Of a stretch of 64,000 nt of DNA, positions 1-9,484 are shown piece after piece. The stretch's first letter is position 1; each line of letters opens with the position of its first letter. Source of the DNA: Thermomicrobium sp. 4228-Ro (GTDB lineage: Bacteria > Chloroflexota > Chloroflexia > Thermomicrobiales > Thermomicrobiaceae); the NCBI RefSeq assembly GCF_026241205.1, contig NZ_JAPFQM010000006.1, positions 372,001 to 436,000 on the forward strand, in the 5' to 3' direction. Both the position numbers and the translations under genes were made by a program. Below the pieces are notes generated by a model that worked only from the letters and a program-made list of their open reading frames with translations, was not told the origin of the DNA and made no database searches.

Positions 1-654
1 CTTGATGGCGGTGAACCCCTGCTCGATCGCTTGCCGGGCGAGCGCCGCGACCTGCTCGTCGCTGTAGCCGAGCCAACCCGCCGAGGTGGTGTAGCAGGGA
101 TAACCGTCGCGCAGGAGCTGCTGCTCGCGCTCGGCGCGCGTGGGGGCCTGCCGGCGGAGGAGTGCCAGCGCTTCGTCCGGGGTGAGCGCATCGGTGATGT
201 GGCGGAAGGGGACGAGGCGGACGATCTCCTCGGGCGAGAGGTCGGCCAGGAGCTTCCAGACCGGCTTCCCGAGCGCACGCGCCCACAGGTCCCAGATGGC
301 ATTGACGATCGCAGCAGTGGACAGATGCAGGACACCCTTTTCCGGCCCGACCCAGCGGAGCTGGCCGTCGTTGGCCAGCCGCTCCCAGTAGCGGCCGAAG
401 TCGGCGACGATCTCCTCGAGCCGCTGGCCGACGACGAAGGGCGCGAGCGAGTGGACAGCAGCGACGCAGAGCTCGTTGCCACGGCCGATGGTGAAGGTGA
501 GGCCGTGTCCCTCGAGCCCCGGCGTGTCGGTGTACAGGATCACATAGGCCGCCGAGTAGTCGGGGTCGGGATGCATGGCGTCGGAACCAGCCAGGGTGAG
601 CGAGGTGGGGAAGCGGACGTCGAAGACTTCGAGTCGAGTGATCGTCGTCGGCAT
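1..654 (-). CDS. L-fuconate dehydratase (enolase superfamily), C-terminus cut off by window edge
   Basis: The leftward reading frame starts at the ATG at 654 (GGAAGGGG ribosome site just upstream) and runs off the window, giving the first 218 residues. Visible blocks are typical of L-fuconate dehydratase (FucD/ENOSF1-like): FPTS and GSDAMHPDPDYSAAYV near residues 14-38, LEGHGLTFTIGRGNE near 47-61, and GWLGYSDEQ near 194-202, ahead of the lysine loop. The family dehydrates L-fuconate and related sugar acids with Mg2+ in the cytoplasm. It lies downstream of the amino-sugar operon on the same strand, after about 155 bases, so it may be co-transcribed or separate. The metal ligands and catalytic histidine would lie beyond the edge and cannot be checked. 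A related acid-sugar dehydratase is the main alternative. Confidence 0.88.
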   Translation of the reverse strand, partial: MPTTITRLEVFDVRFPTSLTLAGSDAMHPDPDYSAAYVILYTDTPGLEGHGLTFTIGRGNELCVAAVHSLAPFVVGQRLEEIVADFGRYWERLANDGQLRWVGPEKGVLHLSTAAIVNAIWDLWARALGKPVWKLLADLSPEEIVRLVPFRHITDALTPDEALALLRRQAPTRAEREQQLLRDGYPCYTTSAGWLGYSDEQVAALARQAIEQGFTAIK

Positions 655-751
655 GGTCGGATCCCCTTCCGTTCGATCGCAGCGCGCGACGCGCTCCGCA
701 AGCAGCTTTCTCCCTCGACCGGATGATGGCAAAAAGGCGCTGCCGCGTGAA

Positions 752-770
752 GTGGGGCACCGGGTGCCAC
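752..770 (-). terminator. possible weak terminator hairpin after the GH20 gene
   Basis: A short palindrome (GGCACC/GGTGCC arms) lies about 40 bases past the GH20 stop, read leftward. The only T-run (five T, at 731-735) follows about 17 bases later, so this is not a classic intrinsic terminator. It may separate the amino-sugar operon from the fuconate dehydratase gene. Confidence 0.2.
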
Positions 771-809
771 CGCTCCCGCACGGAACGCGGGGCACCAGGC
801 ACCGCCGGT

Positions 810-2912
810 TCAACGCGCGTCGTCGCGTGTCCGTCCAGCTTGGGCCAGGACAGCGCGGATGTCCGGCGGCAGTTCGTCGGTCCCGACCAGCTCAGCGAGA
901 CGCTGGAGCTCGGCCAGACCCTCCTCCCAGAGGGCACGGTAGCCAGCAGCATCGTAGCTCCGCAGCTCGGCATCGAGGGGCTGGCCGGACTCGACACGCC
1001 GGCGCTGCTCGGCCAGCCAGGCGAGCGCGGCCGCGTACCGGGCGTCGAGCGCCGCGAAGCGATCGAGCATCTGCCGGATCTCGCTGCGGCGGGCATGGCG
1101 GAGCCAGACAGCCTCGAACTCGGCGGCGAGTGCCGCCAGGCGCCGCCGCTGGTCGCTGAACTCAGCGATCGCCCGGTCGAGCGTCGCGAGCACCTCCGAG
1201 CGGTCCGCACCGCGCGGACCAGCGCATTCGCGGAGGTCTTGCCGGATCCGCTGGCTCGCACGCAGCTTTTCGGCAGCGAAGAGGACGAGCCGGGCCACGA
1301 AGGTGTAGTCGTGTCGGACGTCGGGTCGCGGCACGCGACTCCAGGCCGCGAGTGCCTCCAGCGCTGCCCTGCGAAGTCCCTCGAGCGCCACCAGGTCGAC
1401 CGTGTCGATGAGCCGCCCAGCCAGCGGTTCGTCGAAGAGGGCGAGGGCACTGTTCGAGCGGTTGAACGCACCGAGCGTCGGTGCGGTGACAGCGCGTCCG
1501 AGCCGGTGGATCGCCTCGACGGCAGGATCGTCCGGTGCGGAGCGCAGGACCTGGACAGCGAAAGCTCGGTCGAGCGACTCCGGCGGGACATCGGGCCCCG
1601 ACCAGGCGACCGCAGCGCCTACCGCGTACGGAAAGAGCGAGAGGGAGAGCGGCTGGTAGTGACCGTAGTCGCCCCAATCGGTCAGCAGCATGCCGGAGGC
1701 ACCGTGGGCGAGCCCGTCGCGGACGAGGCCACGGATGTTGGCGAGCGCGTTTTCGATGCGGGGAAAGAGGGTGTTCCAGCTCGATGTCCCCGGACAGACC
1801 CAGAAGGTACGGCCGAGCGAGCCGAGGAGCTCGGTCGAGGGGTACCGTTCCTGCGCCTCGTAGTGCCAGTCGAGCACGAGCACGTCGTCGGGCAGCTCGC
1901 GGACGAGGTCGGGATAGTGGAGCAGGATGTCGGCCCAGACCATGATCCGCCGACCGTAGCGGGCCGCGAGGTCACGCAAGCGCAAGAGGTGCCGGAGATA
2001 GAGCCGCCCCTTGCCGAGCTGGCGAGCGAGTTCCTTCGACTGGCCAGTCCCGAGGTCCCAGGTTTCGTCGCAGTCGACGTTGAACCAGGTGGAGGTGAAG
2101 TTCGGCAGGTAGTCGGCATAGAGTTCGTCCAACAGCCGGTACGTCTCCTCGCGGGCTGGCGTGAGCGTCCAGCGCCAACCGACTTCGTCGAGATGGGCAT
2201 ATCGGGGCAGGGAGAGCAAGCGGCGCTGGTGGCCGAACGATTGGAGGTTGGGGACGAGCTCGACGTGCCGCTCGCGGCAGTAGCGATCGAACGCGCGGAT
2301 GTCGTCCGGCGTCAACGGGTCGCACCCCGCTCCGATCTCCGGATGACGGGGGAACGCGAACGTGTGCTCGACATAAAGCTGGACGTGGTTGTACTTGAGG
2401 TGGGAGAGCAGGTCGACGAGCTGGAAGAGCGTCTCGCGCGTCGGGACTTTGCCGCGCGAGACATCGAGCATGACGCCACGGTTGGGTAGCACGGGCCAGT
2501 CCCGCATGGTGAGAGCGGGAAGGTGCCGACCGCAGGCACGGACGAGCTGGCGGAGGGTCTGGATGCCGTAGAAGAGGCCAGCCGGCGTCGTCGCCGCGAG
2601 GACGAGCCGGCGAGCGCTGCACTGGATCGCGTACCCCTCGTCACCGGGAACCTCGAGACCCGGTGCCAGTGCACCCCGCAGCAGGACGATGCGGTTGGAG
2701 CCATCGAGCGGGTCGAGCGCCGCCCGGAGCGGGAGTGGTAGGCCGGTCACCGCACGAACGGTGGCTTGCAGCTGGCGAGCGGCGAAATCGAGCGAGGCGA
2801 CTTCCGAAGCCGGGACGACGAGTTCGCTGTCCCAGTCGAGAAGCCAGGCATCCTCGGCAGAGCCAGGTGTGACCTCGCGTGGTGGGGGCAGGAGCGGGAG
2901 TTCCTCCGACAT
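810..2912 (-). CDS. glycoside hydrolase family 20 protein, probable beta-N-acetylhexosaminidase
   Basis: A 700-residue cytoplasmic-looking protein without a signal peptide. Residues 1-135 form a GH20b-like N-terminal domain. The barrel starts at RDWPVLPNRGVMLDVSRGK (about 137-155). The NVDCDETWDLG segment places the catalytic Asp-Glu pair of GH20 at about D282-E283 (substrate-assisted hydrolysis through the N-acetyl group). The C-terminal 250 residues are helical and family-specific. The gene is last in the operon, after murQ and nagA, so the likely substrates are GlcNAc-containing disaccharides or muropeptides taken up by the upstream ABC transporter. Substrate choice is inferred from context. 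GH20 members of this long subgroup are poorly characterised, so the exact sugar is open. Confidence 0.85.
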   Translation of the reverse strand: MSEELPLLPPPREVTPGSAEDAWLLDWDSELVVPASEVASLDFAARQLQATVRAVTGLPLPLRAALDPLDGSNRIVLLRGALAPGLEVPGDEGYAIQCSARRLVLAATTPAGLFYGIQTLRQLVRACGRHLPALTMRDWPVLPNRGVMLDVSRGKVPTRETLFQLVDLLSHLKYNHVQLYVEHTFAFPRHPEIGAGCDPLTPDDIRAFDRYCRERHVELVPNLQSFGHQRRLLSLPRYAHLDEVGWRWTLTPAREETYRLLDELYADYLPNFTSTWFNVDCDETWDLGTGQSKELARQLGKGRLYLRHLLRLRDLAARYGRRIMVWADILLHYPDLVRELPDDVLVLDWHYEAQERYPSTELLGSLGRTFWVCPGTSSWNTLFPRIENALANIRGLVRDGLAHGASGMLLTDWGDYGHYQPLSLSLFPYAVGAAVAWSGPDVPPESLDRAFAVQVLRSAPDDPAVEAIHRLGRAVTAPTLGAFNRSNSALALFDEPLAGRLIDTVDLVALEGLRRAALEALAAWSRVPRPDVRHDYTFVARLVLFAAEKLRASQRIRQDLRECAGPRGADRSEVLATLDRAIAEFSDQRRRLAALAAEFEAVWLRHARRSEIRQMLDRFAALDARYAAALAWLAEQRRRVESGQPLDAELRSYDAAGYRALWEEGLAELQRLAELVGTDELPPDIRAVLAQAGRTRDDAR

Positions 2913-2933
2913 TCGATACCTCCTCTGGGTCAG

Positions 2934-3893
2934 TCACTCGCCGGACCGGCTCGGCTCGGACGAGGGGTCAGCGGGGAGATCCGGCGCGAGTGCCGGGCGC
3001 AAGCGACCGCCTGCCGCAGCGAGCCGGGCACGCGCCTGCACCGCATCGACACCGGTGAGCGCCATCAGGATGGCCGTCTTGGCCTCACCCCCAGCTCGCT
3101 CCAGGTAGCGGGCCGCGTCTTCCGGTTCGAGCCCAGTCACCTCTGCGACGATGCGCACGGCCCGCCACCACAGCTTGCGGTTGACCGGTCGCACGTCGAC
3201 CATGAGGTTGCCGTACGTCCGGCCCAGCCGGACCATGACCGCGGTGCTCACGGTCGTGAGCGCGATCTTCTGCGCGGTTCCAGCCTTCATACGCGTCGAG
3301 CCAGCGAGCACTTCGGGACCGACGAGCGGCGCGACGACCAGGTCGGCCAGCTGCTCGAGCGGCGACGGACACTGGCACACGAGCGCCGCGACGAAGGCGC
3401 CGTGCTGGCGCGCCTGGGCGAGCGCACCGAGCACGTAGGGGGTACGCCCACTGGCGCTGATGCCGAGCACCGCGTCGTCGGGGCCGACACCGAGGGCCGC
3501 GATGTCGCGGGCACCCGCGGCCTCGTCGTCCTCGGCTTCCTCGACCGGTTCGTGCAGGGCGCGCATCCCACCAGCCAGGAGCGCCACGACGCGCCCCGGC
3601 TCCAGGCCGAAGGTCGGCCGACACTCGAGCGCATCGAGCACGGCGAGCCGGCCGGACGTCCCCGCGCCGACGTAGACGAGTCGGCCTCCGCGCTCCAGCC
3701 GCTCGGCCGCCGCATCGACGAGCGCAGCGAGCCGTACACGCTCACGCTGGAGCGCCGGGACGACGCGAGCCTCCTCCTCGAGCATGAGGTCGACGAGTTC
3801 CTGGCTCGAGAGCCGGTCGAGATCGCGCACGCGCGGGTCCGGACCCTCCGCTTCGCTCGCTCGGTCGCTCGGTTTCTCGACTGGATACCGCAT
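2934..3893 (-). CDS. murQ: N-acetylmuramic acid 6-phosphate etherase
   Basis: MurQ cleaves the lactyl ether of MurNAc-6-phosphate to give GlcNAc-6-phosphate and D-lactate during cell-wall recycling. The 319-residue product has the SIS-fold signatures VGAGTSGRL (about 75-83), LECRPTF (89-95), GISASGRTPYV and AGSTRMKAGTAQK. Its length fits the family's usual 300. The ATG at 3893 is chosen because the protein then begins at the conserved region; the open frame extends upstream into nagA without any MurQ-like sequence. It sits 13 bases after nagA, whose product acts next on GlcNAc-6-P. This pair is the best evidence that the operon handles MurNAc- and GlcNAc-containing sugars. The C-terminal tail, rich in Pro and Ser, is not conserved. 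Confidence 0.95.
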   Translation of the reverse strand: MRYPVEKPSDRASEAEGPDPRVRDLDRLSSQELVDLMLEEEARVVPALQRERVRLAALVDAAAERLERGGRLVYVGAGTSGRLAVLDALECRPTFGLEPGRVVALLAGGMRALHEPVEEAEDDEAAGARDIAALGVGPDDAVLGISASGRTPYVLGALAQARQHGAFVAALVCQCPSPLEQLADLVVAPLVGPEVLAGSTRMKAGTAQKIALTTVSTAVMVRLGRTYGNLMVDVRPVNRKLWWRAVRIVAEVTGLEPEDAARYLERAGGEAKTAILMALTGVDAVQARARLAAAGGRLRPALAPDLPADPSSEPSRSGE

Positions 3894-3906
3894 CGTCTCG
3901 CTCCCA

Positions 3907-5145
3907 TCACGGAGTCGAACCAGGGGCGTTGGCTGGTTCCCCGACGTCTCGCTCGAGCGGGACTCCGGCAGCAACGAGCCGTTCGGCGAACGCCGGACTG
4001 GCGTACGCGACCCGGCCGCGGCAGACCGTCCCGTGCACACGCAGGGAGGGATCGAGCACGACGAGATCGGCGTCGTAACCGGGTGCGAGCCTGCCCTTGC
4101 GGTGGGTCAGCCCGAGTGCCCGGGCGGGCGCCTCGCTGAGCATGCGCACCGCCTGTTCGACGGGTACCTCGACGAGCTCGACGAGGTTCCGGAGCGCGCG
4201 ATCCATCGTGAGCAGGCTGCCGGCGATCGTGCCGTCGGCGAGGCGCGCCAGGTCGCCGTCGACCCGGGCTGCCAGGCCCGCGAAGGCGAAGGTCGTGCCG
4301 GTCGGCAAGCCGGCTCCCGGCTGTGCATCGGTGACCACGACCGTCCGCTCGGGGCCGAGCGCACGGGTGAGGACACGCATCACCGGCGGCAGGACATGGT
4401 GACCGTCGGCGACGAGTTCACCACAGGCCTCCGGGCACTCGACGAGCGCACCGAGCGGGCCAGGCGCGCGGTGGAGCAGCGGCGGCATGGCGTTGAAGCA
4501 GTGGGTGAGGAGCCGCGCGCCGCGCGCGAAGGCCTGGCGTGCGACCTCGTAGGTCGCGTCGGTGTGACCGAGCGCGACGGTCACGCCGGCAGCGACCAAG
4601 CGGTCGAGGACGTCCAGTGCGCCGGGGAGTTCGGGAGCGAGCGTGACGACACGCAGGTGTCCACCTGCGAGGGAGAGGAGCCGCTCGGCGAGCGCGCGAT
4701 CGGGCAGGCGGAGCCAGGACGGATGGTGCGCACCCCGCCGCGACGGGTTCAGGAACGGCCCCTCCAGGTAGATGCCGAGGGGCAGGGCACCCTGGTCGTG
4801 TGCTGTGACCGCCTGAACGGCAGCGACGAGCTGCCGCTCGGGGAGGCCTTCCGGAACGCCGACGACGTTCACGAGGAACGCCGTCGTGCCAGTGCGCGTG
4901 ACCCAGCGCGCGTAGGCCCAGATCTCGTCCGGTTCGGTCGTGTGGAGCGCGACGCCACCACCACCGTGCGTATGGAGGTCGATGAAGCCGGGTACCACGA
5001 GGAAACCGCTGAGGTCGACAGCCGCACCGGCACGAGAGCGCTCGTGGTCGACCGCGAGGATCCGCGAGCCAGCGATGGCGAGCCGCCACCCCGTCCGACG
5101 GGTGCCGGCATCGACGAGTTCGGCACCGACGAATGCCAGCTCCAT
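3907..5145 (-). CDS. nagA: N-acetylglucosamine-6-phosphate deacetylase
   Basis: NagA removes acetate from GlcNAc-6-phosphate to give glucosamine-6-phosphate in the cytoplasm. The 412-residue protein shows the amidohydrolase metal motif FIDLHTHGGGG near residue 60, EGPFLNPSRRGAHHP, ALGHTDATYEV, the LLTHCFNAM block, VADGHHV, and the catalytic Asp in VVTDAQPGAG. Length is normal (about 380-410). The start at 5145 follows the SIS gene by only 10 bases; the longer open frame upstream overlaps that gene and adds low-complexity residues. Its product feeds the SIS-type deaminase encoded just upstream. Confidence 0.95.
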   Translation of the reverse strand: MELAFVGAELVDAGTRRTGWRLAIAGSRILAVDHERSRAGAAVDLSGFLVVPGFIDLHTHGGGGVALHTTEPDEIWAYARWVTRTGTTAFLVNVVGVPEGLPERQLVAAVQAVTAHDQGALPLGIYLEGPFLNPSRRGAHHPSWLRLPDRALAERLLSLAGGHLRVVTLAPELPGALDVLDRLVAAGVTVALGHTDATYEVARQAFARGARLLTHCFNAMPPLLHRAPGPLGALVECPEACGELVADGHHVLPPVMRVLTRALGPERTVVVTDAQPGAGLPTGTTFAFAGLAARVDGDLARLADGTIAGSLLTMDRALRNLVELVEVPVEQAVRMLSEAPARALGLTHRKGRLAPGYDADLVVLDPSLRVHGTVCRGRVAYASPAFAERLVAAGVPLERDVGEPANAPGSTP

Positions 5146-5155
5146 CGCCACCCCC

Positions 5156-6193
5156 TCAGACCGTCCGGGTGACCTTGGCGAGGCCACGTGGCCGATCCGG
5201 GTCGAGTCCACGGGCGCGAGCCAGCGCGAGTGCGAGGAGTTGCCCCGGTACGACAGCGACGAGCGGTGAGAGCCACTCGGGGACATCGGGCGGCAAAGGC
5301 AAGGGGAGATCAGCCCGGGCGAGGAGCGTGGGAGCATCGCTCACGATCGCCAGCGCTGCCGCACGGGTAGCCAAGTCCTCGGTGAGCGCTGCGAGGTCGG
5401 GAAAGACCGCACCGGAAGGAGCGACCAGGACGATCGGGAAGCCGGGCTCGACGAGTGCGATCGGGCCGTGGCGGAAGTCGGCCGAGGAATACGGCTGCGC
5501 CAGCACGAGACACGTCTCCTGGAGTTTCAGCGCGACCTCGAACGCCGTCGCGTAGTTGAAGCCGCGGCCGATGACGGCGAGGAGGCGCGCGTCCCGGAAG
5601 GGACCGAGCTGCTGGGCGAGATCCCGGTTGCGCTCGAGCGTCCTCTGGAGCGCCGCAGGCACCTCGGCGAGCTGGCTCAGGCGCGTGCGGTCGCCAGCGA
5701 GCGCGGTGCTGAGGAGGGCGAGCACGAAGAGCTGTGCCGTGTAGGTCTTGGTCGCGGCGATGGCCCGTTCCTCCCCGGCCAAGAGCGGAAGGACGAGCTC
5801 GGCAGCCTGGGCGAGCGGCGAGGCGGGATCATTGGTGACGGCAAGGGTGAGTGCACCCTGGCGACGCCCTTCCTCGATGACCGCGACGATATCGGGCGAC
5901 CGGCCGCTCTGGCTGATCGCGAGAACGAGGCTTCCGGCGAGCGACGGGGGCCGCCGGTACAGCGTGAACAGGGAAGGGGTCGCCAGGGCGACCGGCAGCC
6001 GGTTGTCCGCCCCGAAGAGGTACTGGGCATACCGCGCGGCATTGTCGGAACTGCCGCGCGCAGCGATCACCACGTAGCGCGGTGCAGCAGCCTGGATGCG
6101 CTTCGCCACCTCCTCGACGCGTGGGAATCCCTCGGCGAGGAGGCGCTCGAGGACAGCCGGCTGTTCGGCGATCTCACCTGCGAGTATCGACAT
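5156..6193 (-). CDS. SIS-domain sugar isomerase/deaminase, probable glucosamine-6-phosphate deaminase of the NagB-II type
   Basis: The 345-residue protein has two SIS domains like the isomerase half of GlmS and lacks the glutaminase half. Motifs seen are IAARGSSDNAARYAQYL (about 50-66), LAISQSGRSPDIV (phosphosugar-binding Ser/Thr loop), EERAIAATKTYTAQL, GRGFNYATAFEVALKLQET and the DFRHGPIALVEPG loop. Stand-alone proteins of this class convert glucosamine-6-phosphate to fructose-6-phosphate and ammonia. Placed right before nagA, it would complete entry into glycolysis. The start at 6193 is preferred because GGGAG lies about 7 bases upstream; a start at 6214 is possible. It overlaps the preceding oxidoreductase gene by 20 bases. 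An AgaS-like galactosamine role cannot be excluded. Confidence 0.85.
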   Translation of the reverse strand: MSILAGEIAEQPAVLERLLAEGFPRVEEVAKRIQAAAPRYVVIAARGSSDNAARYAQYLFGADNRLPVALATPSLFTLYRRPPSLAGSLVLAISQSGRSPDIVAVIEEGRRQGALTLAVTNDPASPLAQAAELVLPLLAGEERAIAATKTYTAQLFVLALLSTALAGDRTRLSQLAEVPAALQRTLERNRDLAQQLGPFRDARLLAVIGRGFNYATAFEVALKLQETCLVLAQPYSSADFRHGPIALVEPGFPIVLVAPSGAVFPDLAALTEDLATRAAALAIVSDAPTLLARADLPLPLPPDVPEWLSPLVAVVPGQLLALALARARGLDPDRPRGLAKVTRTV

Positions 6194-7457
6194 GCTGGCG
6201 CTCCCACTGTGCACGATACGCAGCCATGTCGAGGATACGACCGGAGACCCGGGCGTCCTCGGCCGCGAAGGCCAGAAGATGGCTTTCGACCGCCTGACGG
6301 GCGCTCGTCAGCACACCGGTCCGTTCGCCGCGGACAGCCTGGACGAACGCACGGATGAGGCCGACATCGCCACCGCCATGCCCGCCGATCGGGGGCGCCA
6401 GACGCAGCGTCTCGATCGTACCCGTGAGGTGGTCGGCTATGACGAGTTCGCGGCGCGATTCGTTCGCGAGGAGCGTCGCACGCGTGCCGTCGATGCGGAC
6501 GGTCCGTCCTTCGACGTGGGAGGCACCTTGCATCGTGAGCGAGACAGCGAGCTGGCCAGCGAACTCCATCAACACCACCTGGTGATCGACCGCTGTATTG
6601 TCGCAGTGGTAGACACAGCGGCCATAGGGTCCAGTCGCGAGTGCCCGCAGGATCGCTTCCGGATCGGGATCTGGAGAGACGGCGTGCTGGAAGGCACTGC
6701 CCGCAGCCGTGAACAGATAGATCCGCGGAGCGAAGTACGGGCACTCGTCGGCGATCGGGCAACCGTCGGTACAGCGCTCCGGGGCGCCTGGCGGCGCCTT
6801 CGCTGGGGTGAAGTGGGTGAGGGATCCGAAGGAGGCGACACGCTGGCACGAGCGGTCGAGGATCCAGACGAGAAGATCGAGGTCGTGGCAGCACTTGGTG
6901 AGGATCATCGGGCTCGAGCGCTCCGTATTGGCCCAATTCCCGCGGATGAAGCTGTGTGCGAAGTGGAAATAGGACAGGTTCTCGCGCCAGTCGACAGACA
7001 CGATCTCACCCAGACGCCCGCTGTGGACCAGGTCGTAGATCGTGCGGAAGAAGGGTGCATAGCGTAGCACGTGCGCCACCTGGAGCAGGCGTCCGGTCCG
7101 CTCAGCGGTCGCGGCGAGGGTGAGGCACTCTTCCGGTGTCGTCGCCATCGGCTTTTCGAGGAGGACATGGTAGCCCTTCTCGAGGAACGCGATGGTACTC
7201 GGGAAGTGATCGCGGTCCATCGTCGCGTTGATGAGGGCCGGCGCAAGTTGCGGTTGTTCGGCGAGTTCCTGCCAGGAGCGGAACCGGCGCTCGGGTGGGA
7301 TGCCGTGCTGCTGCGCGAAGCGCGTGCGGCGTTCGTCGTTCGGCTCGGCAACCGCGACGAAGCGCAGATCCCAGGGAGCGCGGAGCGCGAAGGTACCGTA
7401 GGCTAAGGTTCCCCGGTTGCCAGCGCCGACCAGGACAGCTTCGACGGGTCGCTGCAT
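6174..7457 (-). CDS. Gfo/Idh/MocA family NAD(P)-dependent oxidoreductase
   Basis: The 427-residue protein begins with a Rossmann fold (VLVGAGNRGTLAYGTF, about 7-22) and has the family's EKPMATTPEE motif near residue 98. The C-terminal half is the usual alpha/beta dimerisation domain, with an HDLDLLVWI stretch matching the family's substrate-binding histidine region. A cysteine cluster (CTDGCPIADECPYF) is unusual and may bind a metal. Family members act on sugars, inositols and sugar acids, and some hydrolyse glycosides with NAD (GH109). The operon suggests an amino-sugar or anhydro-sugar substrate, but the reaction cannot be named. The ATG at 7457 has GGAAAGGAAG upstream. Confidence 0.8.
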   Translation of the reverse strand: MQRPVEAVLVGAGNRGTLAYGTFALRAPWDLRFVAVAEPNDERRTRFAQQHGIPPERRFRSWQELAEQPQLAPALINATMDRDHFPSTIAFLEKGYHVLLEKPMATTPEECLTLAATAERTGRLLQVAHVLRYAPFFRTIYDLVHSGRLGEIVSVDWRENLSYFHFAHSFIRGNWANTERSSPMILTKCCHDLDLLVWILDRSCQRVASFGSLTHFTPAKAPPGAPERCTDGCPIADECPYFAPRIYLFTAAGSAFQHAVSPDPDPEAILRALATGPYGRCVYHCDNTAVDHQVVLMEFAGQLAVSLTMQGASHVEGRTVRIDGTRATLLANESRRELVIADHLTGTIETLRLAPPIGGHGGGDVGLIRAFVQAVRGERTGVLTSARQAVESHLLAFAAEDARVSGRILDMAAYRAQWERQHVDTRR

Positions 7458-7574
7458 CCTGTGTCTTCCTTTCCCGATGCATCGCTCGCTCCCGCATGCG
7501 CTGGACGGGAAGCGGACCCGGCCCACCCCACCGACCCACCGGTGGGGGCCCAGTGGGGTGGGCCGGGAACAGGC

Positions 7575-9452
7575 TCACACCGGCTTGAGCTGACCGGTCC
7601 AGATCATCATGACCGCGAAGTTATCCCCGTAGGGAGCATTGCGGTAGATCGGGTCGCTGTCGGGCGGCCACGGTTGGACACGCACCCCCTCGCGCACGGG
7701 GTTGTTGCCATAGCGCTCGAACAGCGGGATCATGGGTAACAGTTCGTTGAACGCCAGGGCGAGCTTGGTCACGTTCTGCCGTTGTGCCTCGACATCGAGC
7801 CCGAGCCCGGCATCGACGACCATGCGCTCGAGATCGACTTCGCCGAGCACGTCGGTCTGCTGCTTCAGCTCGAAGCCCATGCCGCGGCCACCTTGGTTCG
7901 CGGCGATCGGGATGTTGTGGGTGAAGAGGTCCTGGACGAAGGCGAAGTGCGGGTGCGGGTTGGTCGTCGAACCCCAGGCCTGAATCGCGAGTTGGAAATT
8001 CCCCTTGTCGACCTCGATCGGTTGCTGGGAGTACGTCACGCTTCTGGGTGCCACCTTGATGCCGAAACGGGTCAACTGGTCAGCGACGTTCTGGGCACTC
8101 GCTGACCAGTCGGCATACTCGGCCGGGAACAGCAGCTCGTATTCCGCGTTCTTGCCGTCCGGTGTCTGCCAGGTATCGCCGCTCTTGCGCCAGCCAGCCT
8201 GCGTGAGGAGCTGGGCTGCACGATCCGGGTCATGGTCATACGTGTTGAGCTTCGCGATTTCCGATTGCGCAATCCAGTCGGGCACGAGGATATCGGAGAA
8301 GCCGGCCATGTACTTGACCGCTTTACCGGAGTCACCGAGCGCGACCGTGCCGTTCTGGGCACGATCGATCGCGTAGGCAAGCGCCTGGCGAGCACGCTTG
8401 TCGCGGAACTCCGGCAGCTTGTCCAGATTGAAGAGCAGGGCTGGTCCGGAGTAGACCGGCGGACGGATGATCCGTATCCCTTGTTGCTGGAACGCCTTCT
8501 CGGTCGCCGGCGGGAAGCCATGCGTCGCGTAATCCACGTCGCCGGCGAGGACGAGCGGGGTCACGTCCGGCGTCTCGCCGTTGTAGATCACCAGGCGATC
8601 GAAGAGAACCCGATCTGCCCCGACACCGTTCGGATTCTTGACGAGGGTCAGCTGGGCATTGGTGATGCTGTTGTAGTCGAACTGGAAGGGGCCACTGGCC
8701 AAAATCTGCTGGGGCCGGAAGTTCTTGATCTCGTCGAGGAGCGCGGTGCCCTCGGGAGAATCCATGTCCTTGCCTGCAGCGAACAGGTCCTGCACCTTCT
8801 TGGCGAACTCGCCATATTGCTTCGTCGAAACGATGCGGAGCTTGAGCACGTAGCGCTCGACGACGGTGGAGGGGGTGCTCATATGGAAGCGGACCGTGCG
8901 GTCATCCACCGCCTGGACGCGGTCGATATAGCGCCAGATCACGTTCCGCAGGGCCCGCACTGCCCACACCGTCGTCAGGACGTCCTGCGCGGTCAAGGGA
9001 GAGCCGTCACTCCACTTGAGTCCGGGTTTGAGCGTGAGGACGAACTCGTTGGCCGTGCGATCGAACTCCCAGCTTTCGGCGAGCAGCGGTAACCACTTCT
9101 TGTCGGCCCAGTAGTACATCGCGCTCGGCGCCAAGATGAAGTCGTGGTAGATCCCGGCACCGAGGATCGCTTGCGTCACACCCTCGAGCAGGTTGAAGTG
9201 TCCGGTCGGTGGCATCTGGTACGGCCAGGCACCGTGGAACGCCTTGCCGCCTCCGGGTGCCGGAGCGGTTTGCGGTGCGGTCGGCGAGGCAGCAGCAACC
9301 GGGGTTTGTCCGGAAACAGGGGCTTGAGTGGGGGCAGCTGTCGGCGTCGCTTGCTCGCCGCGGCAGGCAGCGAGCAGACCACCGGCGAGCGCACCACTCG
9401 CCAGAGCCAGCAGACGGCGACGGGAGAACCGCAACGCATCGGACGATCGCAT
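7575..9452 (-). CDS. ABC transporter substrate-binding lipoprotein, family 5 (peptide/oligosaccharide)
   Basis: A 625-residue secreted protein. The N-terminus has a twin-arginine-like SRRRLLAL followed by a hydrophobic stretch and the lipobox LLAAC, so it is probably a Tat-exported lipoprotein. A Thr/Pro/Ala-rich linker (about 35-68) leads into a SBP_bac_5 fold with PGLKWSDGSPLTAQDV and the usual bilobal pattern. Family 5 proteins bind oligopeptides, but in several thermophiles oligosaccharides, so chito-oligosaccharide or muropeptide is the likely ligand here. GAAGGAGGA lies just upstream of the ATG. It follows the two ATPase genes and a tiny membrane protein in the same operon. Confidence 0.9.
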   Translation of the reverse strand: MRSSDALRFSRRRLLALASGALAGGLLAACRGEQATPTAAPTQAPVSGQTPVAAASPTAPQTAPAPGGGKAFHGAWPYQMPPTGHFNLLEGVTQAILGAGIYHDFILAPSAMYYWADKKWLPLLAESWEFDRTANEFVLTLKPGLKWSDGSPLTAQDVLTTVWAVRALRNVIWRYIDRVQAVDDRTVRFHMSTPSTVVERYVLKLRIVSTKQYGEFAKKVQDLFAAGKDMDSPEGTALLDEIKNFRPQQILASGPFQFDYNSITNAQLTLVKNPNGVGADRVLFDRLVIYNGETPDVTPLVLAGDVDYATHGFPPATEKAFQQQGIRIIRPPVYSGPALLFNLDKLPEFRDKRARQALAYAIDRAQNGTVALGDSGKAVKYMAGFSDILVPDWIAQSEIAKLNTYDHDPDRAAQLLTQAGWRKSGDTWQTPDGKNAEYELLFPAEYADWSASAQNVADQLTRFGIKVAPRSVTYSQQPIEVDKGNFQLAIQAWGSTTNPHPHFAFVQDLFTHNIPIAANQGGRGMGFELKQQTDVLGEVDLERMVVDAGLGLDVEAQRQNVTKLALAFNELLPMIPLFERYGNNPVREGVRVQPWPPDSDPIYRNAPYGDNFAVMMIWTGQLKPV

Positions 9453-9484
9453 CGGACTCCTCCTTCACGTTCATGGTGACCCGG